In this document: in pieces, positions 42,124 through 51,582 of the stretch
Layout: each line of letters starts with the position of its first letter
Position numbering within the stretch: the stretch's first letter is position 1
Assembly: GCF_006636205.1 (NCBI RefSeq)
Contig: NZ_VIGB01000003.1
Coordinates: 7,070,501-7,134,500 of the forward strand
Source of the DNA: Kitasatospora acidiphila
Lineage (GTDB): Bacteria > Actinomycetota > Actinomycetes > Streptomycetales > Streptomycetaceae
Direction: 5' to 3'
DNA: 64,000 bases
The notes under the pieces: model-generated
What the model was told of the DNA's origin: nothing
Database searches by the model: none
The model's input: the letters and a program-made list of their open reading frames with translations, nothing else
Program-made: the position numbers and the translations under genes

Positions 42124-43094
42124 CACTGCTCGAAGTCCGCGACCTCGCGGTTGAGTTCAACACCCCCGACGGAACCGTCAAGGCCGTCAAGGGAGTCGAC
42201 TTCTCGGTGGACCGGGGACAGGTGCTCGGCCTGGTCGGCGAGTCCGGCTCCGGCAAGTCCGTCACCTCGCTGGCCGTGATGGGCCTGCACCGCGGCGCCA
42301 AGGTGACCGGCTCGGTGATGTTCGACGGTACTGAGCTGATCGGCGCCGCGCCGGAGGCGGTGCGCAAGCTGCGCGGCCGCCGGATGGCGATGGTCTTCCA
42401 GGACGCGCTGACCGCGCTGCACCCGTACTTCACCATCGGCGACCAGATCGCCGAGGCGCACCGGGAGCACTTCGGCTCCAGCCGCAAGACGGCGTGGGCG
42501 CGGGCGGTGGAGGTGCTCGGCGACGTCGGCATCCCCGAACCGGCCCGCCGCGCGGGGGAGTACCCGCACCAGTTCTCCGGCGGCATGCGCCAGCGCGCCA
42601 TGATCGCGCTGGCCCTGGCCTGCGAGCCCGACCTGGTGATCGCCGATGAGCCGACCACCGCGCTCGATGTCACCGTGCAGGCCCAAGTGCTCGACCTGCT
42701 GGTCAAGTTGAAGGACGAGCGGGGGCTCGGCATCATCATGATCACCCACGACCTGGGGGTGATCGCCCGGATCGCCGACGAGGTGCTGGTGATGTACGGC
42801 GGCTCGGCCGTCGAACAGGCCGGTGCCGACACGCTGTTCACGGCCCCCCGGCACCCGTACACCCGCGGCCTGCTGGAGTCGCTGCCCCGACTCGACGCCG
42901 AGGGGGAAGAACTGCGTGCGATCCCCGGCAGCCCGCCCTCGCTGCTCGCCCCGCCGCCCGGCTGCGCCTTCCACCCGCGCTGCGCGGTCTACGCCAAGTC
43001 CCCCCACCAGGGCTGCACCGCCGAGCGCCCGCCGCTGATCGCGGTGGCCGAGGCCCACCGCAGCGCTTGCAGCCACCCCGAGGTGACCGAATGA
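42120..43094 (+). CDS. Peptide ABC transporter ATPase (DppD type)
   Basis: 324 residues. Walker A GESGSGKS, signature FSGGMRQRAMIALAL, Walker B LVIADEPTTALDV, and the OppD C-terminal Cys-rich extension (PPPGCAFHPRCAVYA). GTG start overlapping the preceding stop; stop overlaps the next ATG. Confidence 0.92.
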   Translation: MTLLEVRDLAVEFNTPDGTVKAVKGVDFSVDRGQVLGLVGESGSGKSVTSLAVMGLHRGAKVTGSVMFDGTELIGAAPEAVRKLRGRRMAMVFQDALTALHPYFTIGDQIAEAHREHFGSSRKTAWARAVEVLGDVGIPEPARRAGEYPHQFSGGMRQRAMIALALACEPDLVIADEPTTALDVTVQAQVLDLLVKLKDERGLGIIMITHDLGVIARIADEVLVMYGGSAVEQAGADTLFTAPRHPYTRGLLESLPRLDAEGEELRAIPGSPPSLLAPPPGCAFHPRCAVYAKSPHQGCTAERPPLIAVAEAHRSACSHPEVTE

Positions 43095-44058
43095 CAACCC
43101 CTCTGATGCAGGTCAGCGGCCTCGGCATGACCTACCCCGCGCGCCGCCGGGGCGCCGGGATCAAGGCGGTGGACGGGCTGGACTTCGAGGTCCGGGCCGG
43201 CGAGACGCTCGGCCTGGTCGGCGAGTCCGGCTGCGGCAAGTCCACCACCGGGCGGATGCTGGTCCGGCTGCTCGATCCGACAGCGGGGCGGGTGCGGTTC
43301 GAGGGCCAGGACATCGGCAACCTGAGCCAGCGCCAACTGCGGCCACTGCGCGCCAAGTTGCAGATCATCTTCCAGGATCCGTTCGCCTCGCTGAACCCCG
43401 GCAGACCGTGCAGCAGATCATCAGCGCGCCGCTGCGCGCCCAGGGTGTGCCAAAGGCCCAGCAGGTCAAGGAGGTTCGGGAGCTGATCCAGCTGGTCGGC
43501 CTGGCCCCCGAGCACCTGGAGCGCTATCCGCACCAGTTCTCCGGCGGACAGGCCCAACGCATCGGCATCGCAAGGGCGTTGGCCACCCGGCCGGCGCTGG
43601 TGGTGGCCGACGAGCCGGTCTCCGCGCTGGACGTCTCCATCCAGGCGCAGATCGTCGGCCTGCTGGAGCGGCTGCAGCGGGAGCTGGGGGTCGCCTATGT
43701 CTTCATCGCGCACGACCTGGCGGTGGTCAAGCACATCAGCCACCGGGTCGCGGTGATGTACCTGGGCCGGATCGTCGAGATCGGCGACAAGGAGCAGGTG
43801 TACGCCAACCCGGCGCACCCGTACACCAAGGCCCTGCTCTCCGCCGTGCCGCTGCCGGATCCGGCGGCGGAGCGGAACCGGGAGCGGATCGTGCTGCTCG
43901 GGGACCCGCCGAGCCCCGCGAACCCGCCGAGCGGCTGCACCTTCCACCCCAGGTGCCCCAAGGCGCAGGAGATCTGCCGCAGTGAGCCACCGCTGCTGCA
44001 GCTGACCTCCGGTGCCGGGGAGCGGCAGGTTGCCTGCCACTTCCCGGAGCACCCGTAG
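43091..44058 (+). CDS. Peptide ABC transporter ATPase (DppF type), frameshifted
   Basis: Starts MTTPLMQVSGLGMTYPARRR with Walker A GESGCGKS. The frame breaks at 43396-43399, where the family sequence ASLNP-RQTVQQII needs one more C in a CCCC run. The second half has signature FSGGQAQRIGIARAL, Walker B LVVADEPVSALDV and the Cys-rich tail PPSGCTFHPRCPKA. With the missing base it would be about 322 residues. All other operon members are intact, so an assembly error is likely. Confidence 0.88.
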
Positions 44059-44109
44059 AACTCCCGGCCGGGCGCGGTGGGGACCCTCATGAGGACCGCT
44101 CCCGGCCGG

Positions 44110-44155
44110 GCTCCATCTTTTCGGACTCCATCTTTTTTGGGCTCCATCTCTTTGA
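44110..44155. repeat. Three CTCCATCTTTT-type direct repeats
   Basis: GGCTCCATCTTTT, GACTCCATCTTTTTT and GGCTCCATCTCTTT follow each other in the gap between the ABC operon and the aminotransferase. Runs of T are rare in this DNA, so this is a terminator-like or regulatory patch. Confidence 0.6.
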
Positions 44156-44204
44156 AGCACATGGCAGCATCGCTTCGGACAAGTGCAACGTGAGAGGGCA
44201 CACC

Positions 44205-45353
44205 ATGAACCCGCCCGACCCCATCGAGGGTGCCGCCGGACTCTTCGCGCTGGACCCGACCGTCGCCCACCTCAACCACGGCTCCTACGGCGCGATGCCG
44301 ATCGAGGTGAGCTGGGCCCAGGACGCCTTCCGGGCCGAGCAGGAGGCCGACCCGGACGCGTTCTTCTGGGAGCTGCCCGGCCGGGTCGCCGCCGCCCGCA
44401 CCGCGCTCGCCCGGCTGCTCGGCGCCGACCCGGCGGGCCTGGCGCTGCTCAGCAATGTCACCGAGGCGGTCGCGGTGGCACTGGACAGCATCCCGTTCGC
44501 GCCGGGTGACGAGATCCTGGTGACCGACCACGGCTACGGCGTGGTCAACCTGGCCGCCGAGCGGCGCGCCGCCGAGTGCGGCGCGACCGTGCGCACCGTG
44601 CCGGTGCCGCTGGATTCCGCCGACCCGGCCGAGGCGGTGCTGGCCGCCGTCACCCCGCGCACCCGGGCGGCCATCCTGGACAAGATCACCTCGCCCACCG
44701 CCCGCGAGCTCGCCACCCCGGCCCTGCTGCGCGCCCTGGCCGACCGCGGCGTGGTCACCCTGGTGGACGCCGCGCACGCACCTGGCATGCTGCCGGTGGC
44801 ACTGGACGTCGAGCCGGCCGACTTCTGGTTCGGCAACCTGCACAAGTGGGCCTTCGCACCGCGCCCGACCGCCCTGCTCGCCGTCTCCGCACCCTGGCGC
44901 ACCCGGGTGCGGCCGCTCACCTACTCCTGGGAGCACGCCGGCGGGTTCCCGGGGAACGTGGAGTGGCGCGGCACGGCCGACTACACCGGCTGGCTGGCGG
45001 CGCCGGCCGCCCTCGCGCTGCTGGAGCGGCTGGGCCTGGACCGGGTGCGCGAGCACAACGCCCGGCTGGCCGGCTACGGGCAGCGGCAGCTGGTGGAGCG
45101 CGCCGGCCTGGCGGCGCTGCCGCTCAGCCCCGGGGTGGCGATGGCCGCCGTGCGGCTTCCCGCCGGGGTGGCCGAGGTCGAGGAGCAGGTGCGCCCCTTG
45201 ATGGAGGCCGTGCGGGACCGGCTCGGCGCCCGGGTCGCCGTGCGCCCGTGGCCGGGTGGCGGGGTGCTGCGGGTCAGCGCCCAGGTGTACAACCGGCCCG
45301 ATGAGTACCGGACGCTGGCCGACGGGCTGGCCAAGCTGCTGACCGCGCTCTGA
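44205..45353 (+). CDS. PLP-dependent aminotransferase class V (isopenicillin N epimerase-like)
   Basis: 382 residues. Starts with the family opening LDPTVAHLNHGSYGAMP; PLP site VDAAHAPG and Schiff-base lysine in FGNLHKWAFAPR. Such CefD-like proteins include epimerases and cysteine desulfurase relatives; substrate unknown. No beta-lactam genes are present. ATG at 44205 with GAGAGG upstream. Confidence 0.87.
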   Translation: MNPPDPIEGAAGLFALDPTVAHLNHGSYGAMPIEVSWAQDAFRAEQEADPDAFFWELPGRVAAARTALARLLGADPAGLALLSNVTEAVAVALDSIPFAPGDEILVTDHGYGVVNLAAERRAAECGATVRTVPVPLDSADPAEAVLAAVTPRTRAAILDKITSPTARELATPALLRALADRGVVTLVDAAHAPGMLPVALDVEPADFWFGNLHKWAFAPRPTALLAVSAPWRTRVRPLTYSWEHAGGFPGNVEWRGTADYTGWLAAPAALALLERLGLDRVREHNARLAGYGQRQLVERAGLAALPLSPGVAMAAVRLPAGVAEVEEQVRPLMEAVRDRLGARVAVRPWPGGGVLRVSAQVYNRPDEYRTLADGLAKLLTAL

Positions 45354-45402
45354 GCGCTCGGACCTGCGGGGGCCAGACGCCCGGGGCTCAGACCTCCGGG
45401 GT

Positions 45403-45780
45403 TCAGATCTCCAGGGCGGCTTCCAGGAGCCTCAGCTGATGGCGGGACATCGCCAGGTTGGAGCGGCTGCGGGCCAGCGCCAGGTACAGGAACAGCCCGC
45501 GGCCGTTCTGCTTGGTCAGCGGCCGGATCAGGTGGTACTGGCCGGTCAGCGTGATCAGGATGTCCTCGATCTCGTTGTCGTGCAGTTTGAGCAGTTCCAT
45601 GGTGCGCATCTTGGCCCGCACCACGTCGGTGTTCCCGGCGGCGGCGACGTCCAGGTTCAGCTCGCCGCCCTCGCCGCCGAGGGTGCCCAGTGCCATTCCG
45701 CTGCTGTAGTCGACCAGGGCGACGCCGATTGCGCCGTCGATGGTCATCGCTTCCTTGAGTACGGTCTCCACATCCACCAC
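45403..45780 (-). CDS. Roadblock-like small protein
   Basis: 125 residues, close paralogue of the protein at 29611-29982: GAIGVALVDYSSGMALGTLG, NTDVVRAKMRTMELLKL, EDILITLTGQYHLIRPLT, GLFLYLALARSRSNLAMSRHQLR. GTG at 45780 with AAAAGGGG upstream; a longer frame exists but lacks a site. Divergent from the helicase. In S. coelicolor I recall a conservon near the orthologous helicase, but no kinase, DUF742 or GTPase gene is here. Confidence 0.82.
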   Translation of the reverse strand: MVDVETVLKEAMTIDGAIGVALVDYSSGMALGTLGGEGGELNLDVAAAGNTDVVRAKMRTMELLKLHDNEIEDILITLTGQYHLIRPLTKQNGRGLFLYLALARSRSNLAMSRHQLRLLEAALEI

Positions 45781-45964
45781 GGCCGGTCCCCTTTTCTCCC
45801 TATTTCCACTGATCGGTGCCCATGACTGTAGGGAGCGCGGCAACGGTGCGTTGACCGTTGAACACAGCTGAGCGAATTCGATCAAACGCATATCAAAAGC
45901 GACCGCGAGTGGCGGGCAAAACGGTGTGATCGATGTCAGTCCGGGCGGGTAACCTCAAGCTCAG

Positions 45965-48844
45965 ATGGACCATCAGCACAACACCCGTGACCCCAGGAGC
46001 AGCGCCCTGTCCGCCGAAGAGATGAGCCCCGCCGAGGCCTACTCGGCCGCCCGCCGCCGCGCACAGGAGCAGGCCAGTGCGCTGTACGGCTTCCAGGAGC
46101 TCTACGACTTCCCGCTCGACCCCTTCCAGATAGAAGCCTGCGAGGCGCTGGAAGCGGGATCCGGCGTGCTGGTCGCGGCTCCCACCGGCTCCGGCAAGAC
46201 CATCGTCGGCGAGTTCGCCGTCCACCTGGCCCTGCAGAGCGGCCGCAAGTGCTTCTACACCACGCCGATCAAGGCGCTGTCCAACCAGAAGTACGCCGAC
46301 CTGGTCAAGCGCTACGGCGCCGCCAAGGTCGGCCTGCTCACCGGTGACAACAGCGTCAACGGGGACGCGCCCGTGGTCGTGATGACCACCGAGGTGCTGC
46401 GCAACATGCTCTACGCCGGTTCGCAGGCCCTGGACGGCCTCGGCTACGTGGTGATGGACGAGGTCCACTACCTCGCCGACCGGTTCCGCGGCGCCGTCTG
46501 GGAGGAGGTGATCATCCACCTCCCGGAGTCGGTCACGCTGGTCTCGCTCTCGGCCACCGTCTCCAACGCCGAGGAGTTCGGCGACTGGCTGGACACCGTG
46601 CGCGGCGGCACCAAGGTGATCGTCTCCGAGCACCGCCCGGTGCCGCTCTGGCAGCACGTGATGGCCGGCAACCGGATGTACGACCTGTTCTCCAACCCGG
46701 ACGTGGACGGCCGGCCCAAGGGCAACCAGAAGAACCCGGCCAAGGCCGTCAACCCCGAGCTGGTCCGGCTGGCCCGCTCCGAGGGCGACCGCAACCCCCG
46801 GTTCGCCGGGCGCGGCCGCGGCCGCACGATGCCGAACGGCCGCCCCAACCGGATCTGGACCCCGGGCCGGGTGGACGTGATCGACCGGCTGGACGCCGAG
46901 GGCCTGCTGCCCGCCATCACCTTCATCTTCAGCCGGGCCGGCTGCGAGGCCGCCGTGCAGCAGGTGCTCGGTTCCGGCCTGCGGCTCAACAGCGAGCAGG
47001 AGCGCCGCCAGGTGCGCACCATCGTCGAGGAGCGCTGCGCCGCCATCCCCGACGAGGACCTGCACGTGCTCGGCTACTTCGAGTGGCTGGACGCGCTGGA
47101 GCGCGGTGTCGCCGCCCACCACGCCGGCATGCTGCCCAGGTTCAAGGAGGTCGTCGAGGAGCTCTTCCTCCAGGGCCTGGTCAAGGCGGTCTTCGCCACC
47201 GAGACGCTGGCGCTCGGCATCAACATGCCGGCCCGCTCGGTGGTGCTGGAGAAGCTGGTCAAGTGGAACGGCGAGAGCCACGCCGACATCACCCCCGGTG
47301 AGTACACCCAGCTCACCGGCCGGGCCGGGCGGCGCGGCATCGACGTCGAGGGCCACGCGGTGGTGCTCTGGCAGCGCGGCATCAACCCGGAGGCGCTGGC
47401 CGGCCTGGCCGGTACCCGCACCTACCCGCTGCGCTCGTCCTTCAAGCCGTCCTACAACATGGCGGTCAACCTGGTCGCGCAGTTCGGCCGGCACCGCTCC
47501 CGGGAGCTGCTGGAGACCTCGTTCGCCCAGTTCCAGGCGGACCGCTCGGTGGTCGGCATCGCCCGCCAGGTGCAGCGCAACGAGGAGGGCCTGGCCGGCT
47601 ACGAGGAGGCGATGACCTGCCACCTCGGCGACTTCGACGAGTACATGAGCCTGCGCCGGCAGCTGAAGGACCGGGAGAACGAGCTGGCCCGCGAGGGCAG
47701 CAGCCAGCGCCGGGCCGCCGCCGTCGAGTCGGTCGAGGCGCTCAAGCCGGGCGACGTGATCCATGTGCCGACCGGCCGCTTCGCCGGCCTCGCGCTGGTC
47801 CTCGACCCGGGCCTGCCGCCGGTCACCCGCAGCCGGGCCGGCCTGCGCGGGCCCCGAACTCACCCAGACTATGACGACGGCCCGCGCCCGGTGGTGCTCA
47901 CCGCCGAGCGCCAGGTCAAGCGGCTCGCCATGATCGACTTCCCGCATCCGGTGGTCGCCATCGAGCGGCTGCGGATCCCCAAGTCCTTCAACCCGCGCAG
48001 CCCGCAGTCCCGCCGCGACCTGGCCTCCACGCTGCGCACCAAGGCCGGCCACCTGGAGCCCGAGCGGTTCCGCAAGGGCCGGGCCGCCGCCGCCGACGAT
48101 CCCGAGATCTCCCGGCTGCGCACCGAGTTGCGCGCGCACCCGTGCCACGGCTGCAACGAGCGCGAGGACCACGCCCGTTGGGCCGAGCGCTACCACCGGC
48201 TGCACCGCGACACCGAGGTGCTGGAGCGCAAGATGCGGTCCCGCACCCACACCATCGCCCGCACCTTCGACCGGGTCTGCGCGCTGCTCACCGACCTCGG
48301 CTACCTGTCCGGCGACACCGTGACCGCCGACGGCAAGCGGCTCGGCCGGCTCTACGGCGAGCTCGACCTGCTGGCCTCCGAGTGCATCCGCGAGGGCGTC
48401 TGGAAGGGCCTGGCCGCCGCCGAACTCGCCGCCTGCGCTTCGGCGTTGGTCTACGAGTCCCGCCAGGCCGACGACGCCGGCGCGCCCCGGGTGCCGGAGG
48501 GCAACGCCAAGGAGGCGCTCGGCCGGATGGTCCGGATCTGGGGCCACCTGGACGCCTTGGAGGAGCAGCACCGGATCAACACCGCCGAGGGTGTCGGCCA
48601 GCGCGAGCCCGACCTGGGCTTCGCCTGGGCCGCCTACCGCTGGGCGCTCGGCCACAGCCTGGACCAGGTGCTGCGCGACGCCGAGATGCCGGCCGGCGAC
48701 TTCGTGCGCTGGACCAAGCAGTTGATCGACGTGCTCGGCCAGATCCAGGACGCGGCCGGTGAGGACGTCGAGCTGCGCGCCACCGCCCGCAAGGCGGTTG
48801 ACGGGCTGCGGCGCGGCATCATCGCGTACTCCTCGGTGGGGTGA
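45965..48844 (+). CDS. Ski2/Mtr4-like DEAD/DEAH RNA helicase (HelY type)
   Basis: 959 residues. Walker A APTGSGKT at 72-79, DEVH box at 165-168, SLSATVSN motif III, ATETLALGINMPARSVV and QLTGRAGRRG motifs, then a long C-terminal region ending in the DSHCT-type helical domain (LDQVLRDAEMPAGDFVRWTKQLIDVLGQI). Related to yeast RNA-exosome helicases. The first ATG has no clear ribosome site; the ATG at 46022 (MSPAEAYSAARRR) is an alternative closer to what I recall of homologues. Confidence 0.92.
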   Translation: MDHQHNTRDPRSSALSAEEMSPAEAYSAARRRAQEQASALYGFQELYDFPLDPFQIEACEALEAGSGVLVAAPTGSGKTIVGEFAVHLALQSGRKCFYTTPIKALSNQKYADLVKRYGAAKVGLLTGDNSVNGDAPVVVMTTEVLRNMLYAGSQALDGLGYVVMDEVHYLADRFRGAVWEEVIIHLPESVTLVSLSATVSNAEEFGDWLDTVRGGTKVIVSEHRPVPLWQHVMAGNRMYDLFSNPDVDGRPKGNQKNPAKAVNPELVRLARSEGDRNPRFAGRGRGRTMPNGRPNRIWTPGRVDVIDRLDAEGLLPAITFIFSRAGCEAAVQQVLGSGLRLNSEQERRQVRTIVEERCAAIPDEDLHVLGYFEWLDALERGVAAHHAGMLPRFKEVVEELFLQGLVKAVFATETLALGINMPARSVVLEKLVKWNGESHADITPGEYTQLTGRAGRRGIDVEGHAVVLWQRGINPEALAGLAGTRTYPLRSSFKPSYNMAVNLVAQFGRHRSRELLETSFAQFQADRSVVGIARQVQRNEEGLAGYEEAMTCHLGDFDEYMSLRRQLKDRENELAREGSSQRRAAAVESVEALKPGDVIHVPTGRFAGLALVLDPGLPPVTRSRAGLRGPRTHPDYDDGPRPVVLTAERQVKRLAMIDFPHPVVAIERLRIPKSFNPRSPQSRRDLASTLRTKAGHLEPERFRKGRAAAADDPEISRLRTELRAHPCHGCNEREDHARWAERYHRLHRDTEVLERKMRSRTHTIARTFDRVCALLTDLGYLSGDTVTADGKRLGRLYGELDLLASECIREGVWKGLAAAELAACASALVYESRQADDAGAPRVPEGNAKEALGRMVRIWGHLDALEEQHRINTAEGVGQREPDLGFAWAAYRWALGHSLDQVLRDAEMPAGDFVRWTKQLIDVLGQIQDAAGEDVELRATARKAVDGLRRGIIAYSSVG

Positions 48845-48863
48845 CCACCGGCTCGGTGTGACG

Positions 48864-48903
48864 ACGCATGAGGGCCCCGGGATCTCCCGAGGCCCTCATG
48901 CGT
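48864..48903. terminator. Bidirectional terminator between convergent genes
   Basis: Perfect 13-bp arms (ACGCATGAGGGCC) with an inner CGGGA-TC-TCCCG stem. It sits between the helicase stop (48844) and the minus-strand stop at 48910. Confidence 0.85.
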
Positions 48904-48909
48904 AAGGCG

Positions 48910-49947
48910 TCAGCCGAGCTGGAAGGTCGCCTCGACCGGGTAGTGGTCGCTGGGCGAGTTGGTGTCCAGCTGGCCGGCGGTCCAGCCGGCCTGCGGGTCG
49001 AAGTCGGCCTTGACCTGCGGCAGCGCCACCGGGGTCGGGCGGCCCGCGGCGTTCAGGTAGCCGAGGTAGTCCAGGTCGTCGCGGTAGTCGACCGGGAAGG
49101 TCTCGATGCCCGCCATGTACTGGCACCAGGCCGAGACGGTGCAGTCCATGGTGGTCAGGCTCTGGCTCGGGTCCAGTGCCGGGGTGCCCAGCACACCGCC
49201 CACCGCGCTCTGGGCGTTGGCGTAGTCGCCGCGCGACTGGCCGTGGTAGTACTCCACGTTCAGGTCGCCGCCGAACAGCACCGGGGCGCTGCTGCCGACG
49301 ATCCCGTTCACCCAGGAGCGGATCTCGCCCAGCTGGGCGAGCCGGGTGGCCTGGGTGGTGTCGGTGGAGGTGTCCGACTCGTCGGCCTGCAGGTGGGTGC
49401 CGGCCACCCAGGTCTTCACGCCGCCCTTGTCGACCTGGACCAGGGCGGCGCCCTTGTCGGCGTGGTAGTCCCAGGTGCCGTAGGTCGAGTTCGAGAAGAC
49501 GTGCTGGTACTGGGCGGTGATCGGGTACTTGGAGAGGATCATCGTCCCGCCGTTGATCACGAACGGAGAGCTGGAGCAGTTGCCGCTGGTGCCGTTCCAG
49601 TCACCGCCGGAGCAGGTGCCGCCGACCACCGGGGTCCGGTACGGGTAGAGGTCGGCCAGCTTGCTGTTGATGTCGCTGATCGAGGAGTCGTTGAACAGCT
49701 CGTCCAGGATCACCACGTCGTCGTTGTGCTGGCGGATGATCGACTCGACCACCGGGGTGCGGGTCGAGGCCTGCTCGTTCTGGCTCCAGTCGACCACGGA
49801 GGTGCCCAGGTCGACGTTCCACGCGAAGACGGAGAGGGTGCTCCCGCCGGCGGGGGTGGCGGCGGAAGCGGACTGGGCGGTGCCGCCGAGCAGGGCGGTC
49901 ATGGCGGCGGTGGCGGCGAGCGCGGTGGCGGTGCGGCGCAGGGTCAT
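48910..49947 (-). CDS. Secreted sphingomyelinase-like phosphodiesterase (EEP family)
   Basis: 345 residues with a Sec or Tat-like signal peptide (MTLRRTATALAATAAMTALLGG...). Endonuclease/exonuclease/phosphatase fold: FAWNVDLG, ILDELF (Glu metal ligand), GTHLQADES (His), FGGDLNV (Asp and Asn), and the C-terminal SPSDHYPVEA. This set matches bacterial neutral sphingomyelinases more than nucleases. The ATG at 49947 with GGAG upstream is chosen. Substrate unverified. Confidence 0.82.
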   Translation of the reverse strand: MTLRRTATALAATAAMTALLGGTAQSASAATPAGGSTLSVFAWNVDLGTSVVDWSQNEQASTRTPVVESIIRQHNDDVVILDELFNDSSISDINSKLADLYPYRTPVVGGTCSGGDWNGTSGNCSSSPFVINGGTMILSKYPITAQYQHVFSNSTYGTWDYHADKGAALVQVDKGGVKTWVAGTHLQADESDTSTDTTQATRLAQLGEIRSWVNGIVGSSAPVLFGGDLNVEYYHGQSRGDYANAQSAVGGVLGTPALDPSQSLTTMDCTVSAWCQYMAGIETFPVDYRDDLDYLGYLNAAGRPTPVALPQVKADFDPQAGWTAGQLDTNSPSDHYPVEATFQLG

Positions 49948-50135
49948 GGGGGTTCGGCTCCGTGGGGACGAGGGTGAGCAGTGCATGACGCCCGGAACCG
50001 TAGCTACTCGTCGGTACATCGGTAAGAACGAGAGTCGACGAATTGTCGGCGGAAACGTGTCTGTACAACGCGGGTCTGCCGCGAGGGCAGCTGTCTGGCC
50101 AACATTGACGGCTGGTCAGGGGCCCTGCGGCCCGG

Positions 50136-51577
50136 TCAGTCGAAGGTGCCGAGCGCGTCGTCGAGGGACCGCAGGCCCGGGTTCGCGCGCGGGCCGTACT
50201 CCCACGGGCTGCGGTAGTCGGCGGCCGTGCCGCCCCGGTTGACCTCCAGCCGGGAATCGGGGCCGAGGTCGACGGCGTCCGGACCGGCGGCGAAGCCCCA
50301 GCCCGGCGGGAGCACCAAGCCGACCCGGTCGGCGATGTCGGCGGCGAAGGTGACCGCGTCGCCGTGGGTCGGCGCCGGGCCGGAGGGGTCGTAGCGCAGT
50401 TCGCGGCGGTCGGCGTGCCGCTTCCACTCGGTCAACCGGGCGTGGGCGAGCTGGTACTCGGCCATGCCGACGTCCCAGCCGCGGCAGTAGTGGAAGCCGT
50501 GGGCCGCCGCACTCTCGTCGGAGAGGACCCCCTCGGGTGCCAGGCCGGTGCGGATCTCCTGCCCGAGCTCGTCGACCAGGCCGACCATCACCCGGCCGGC
50601 CGGGTCCGGCGCCAACCAGTGGCCGTCGTCGAGGAGTTCGGCGGCCTCCGGGGTGAGCGGCCGGCCCAGGTCGACATAGAGGTAGAGCTTGCACGGCGGC
50701 CGCACCGCGATGTCGCGCCGCGCGCGGTCGGCGCCGGTGTCGACGGCCACCGCCAGCTCGGTGCACTGGCCGTGCAGGTAGCGCAAGGCGCGGTCGTAGG
50801 CCCAGCGCCAGTGGTCGTGCTCGTACCAGGGCCGGGTCGCGCCGGCGTCCTCGTCCGGGGCAGGTCGGCGGGCGGGACGGCGAAGGCGAGCCGCCCCAGT
50901 TCGTCCACGTGGTCGACGGCCACCGGCTCGTGCTGCCGGGCCTGCGGGTCCCAGCGGCTGAGCGGCGGGTGCCGGGGCGGTTCGAAGGCCAGCAGGAGCC
51001 GCCAGTCCTCGGCCTTCGCGCGGTCGAGGCGGATGACGCTGCCCGGGACGGGCTCGCCGCGGGACGAACGCACCGTGCCGCCCAGCTGGACCCGGAACAT
51101 CGCGTCGGTCGCGACGTCCGGGCGGGGCAGCTCGGCGACGTCGGAGTGGAGCTCGACCACGGCCGGGCGCAGGCCGATCGTGGCGGGCTCGATCCGGTCC
51201 TTCGCCACCCGGTGGATGTGCTGGTGGCAGGCCCGGTAGTGCCGCTCGGCCATCCAGGCGAAGTCGCCGAGCACGGCTGCCTGACTGGGGCCGTCGCCGG
51301 TCGGCCGGACGTTGCAGGTCACCGGGTAGCCGCCGTGCGGCGCGGAGCCCAGCTTCTTGATGGCGGCGTCCTCGAGGTGGAAGCGGCAGCGCAGGGTCAG
51401 CCCCTGCCGGTCGAGCACGGTGTGGCCCGCGATCCTCGGATCCCCCTCGATCCGGAAGTAGTCGTCGAGATGGAGCTTGCCGTGCCGGGGGCTGTCCGCC
51501 GAGCCAGGGATCTCCACGATCTCCAGGCCGCCCGGGTAGTCGGCCCGCTGGCCGAAGAGGTGGAGCGCGGGCGCCAC
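50136..51577 (-). CDS. Unknown protein, last gene of envelope operon, frameshifted
   Basis: About 480 residues once a frame break near 50868 is repaired; the break lies in a CCCC run (PPADLP-DEDAGATRPWYEHDHW). There is no signal peptide, membrane helix or motif I recognise. Beta-rich N-terminal part (VAPALHLFGQRADYPGGLEIVEIPG; YFRIEGDPRIAGHTVLDRQG) and a Trp/Tyr-rich middle. The GTG at 51577 begins five bases after the previous stop, implying coupling; no ribosome site is visible. The overlapping open frame extends upstream, so a fusion with the preceding protein through another missing base cannot be excluded. Confidence 0.55.
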
Positions 51578-51582
51578 CCGGA

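Noticed and set aside
38421..44058. The peptide ABC operon as the lanthipeptide exporter
   Set aside because: It has a substrate-binding lipoprotein and two-permease/two-ATPase layout, which is an importer, and lies on the opposite strand with its own promoter.
45893..48655. A 920-codon open frame antisense to the helicase
   Set aside because: It mirrors the helicase codon positions; the product is a low-complexity Gly/Val/Ala/Gln/Arg protein with no domain, while the opposite strand has a full helicase.
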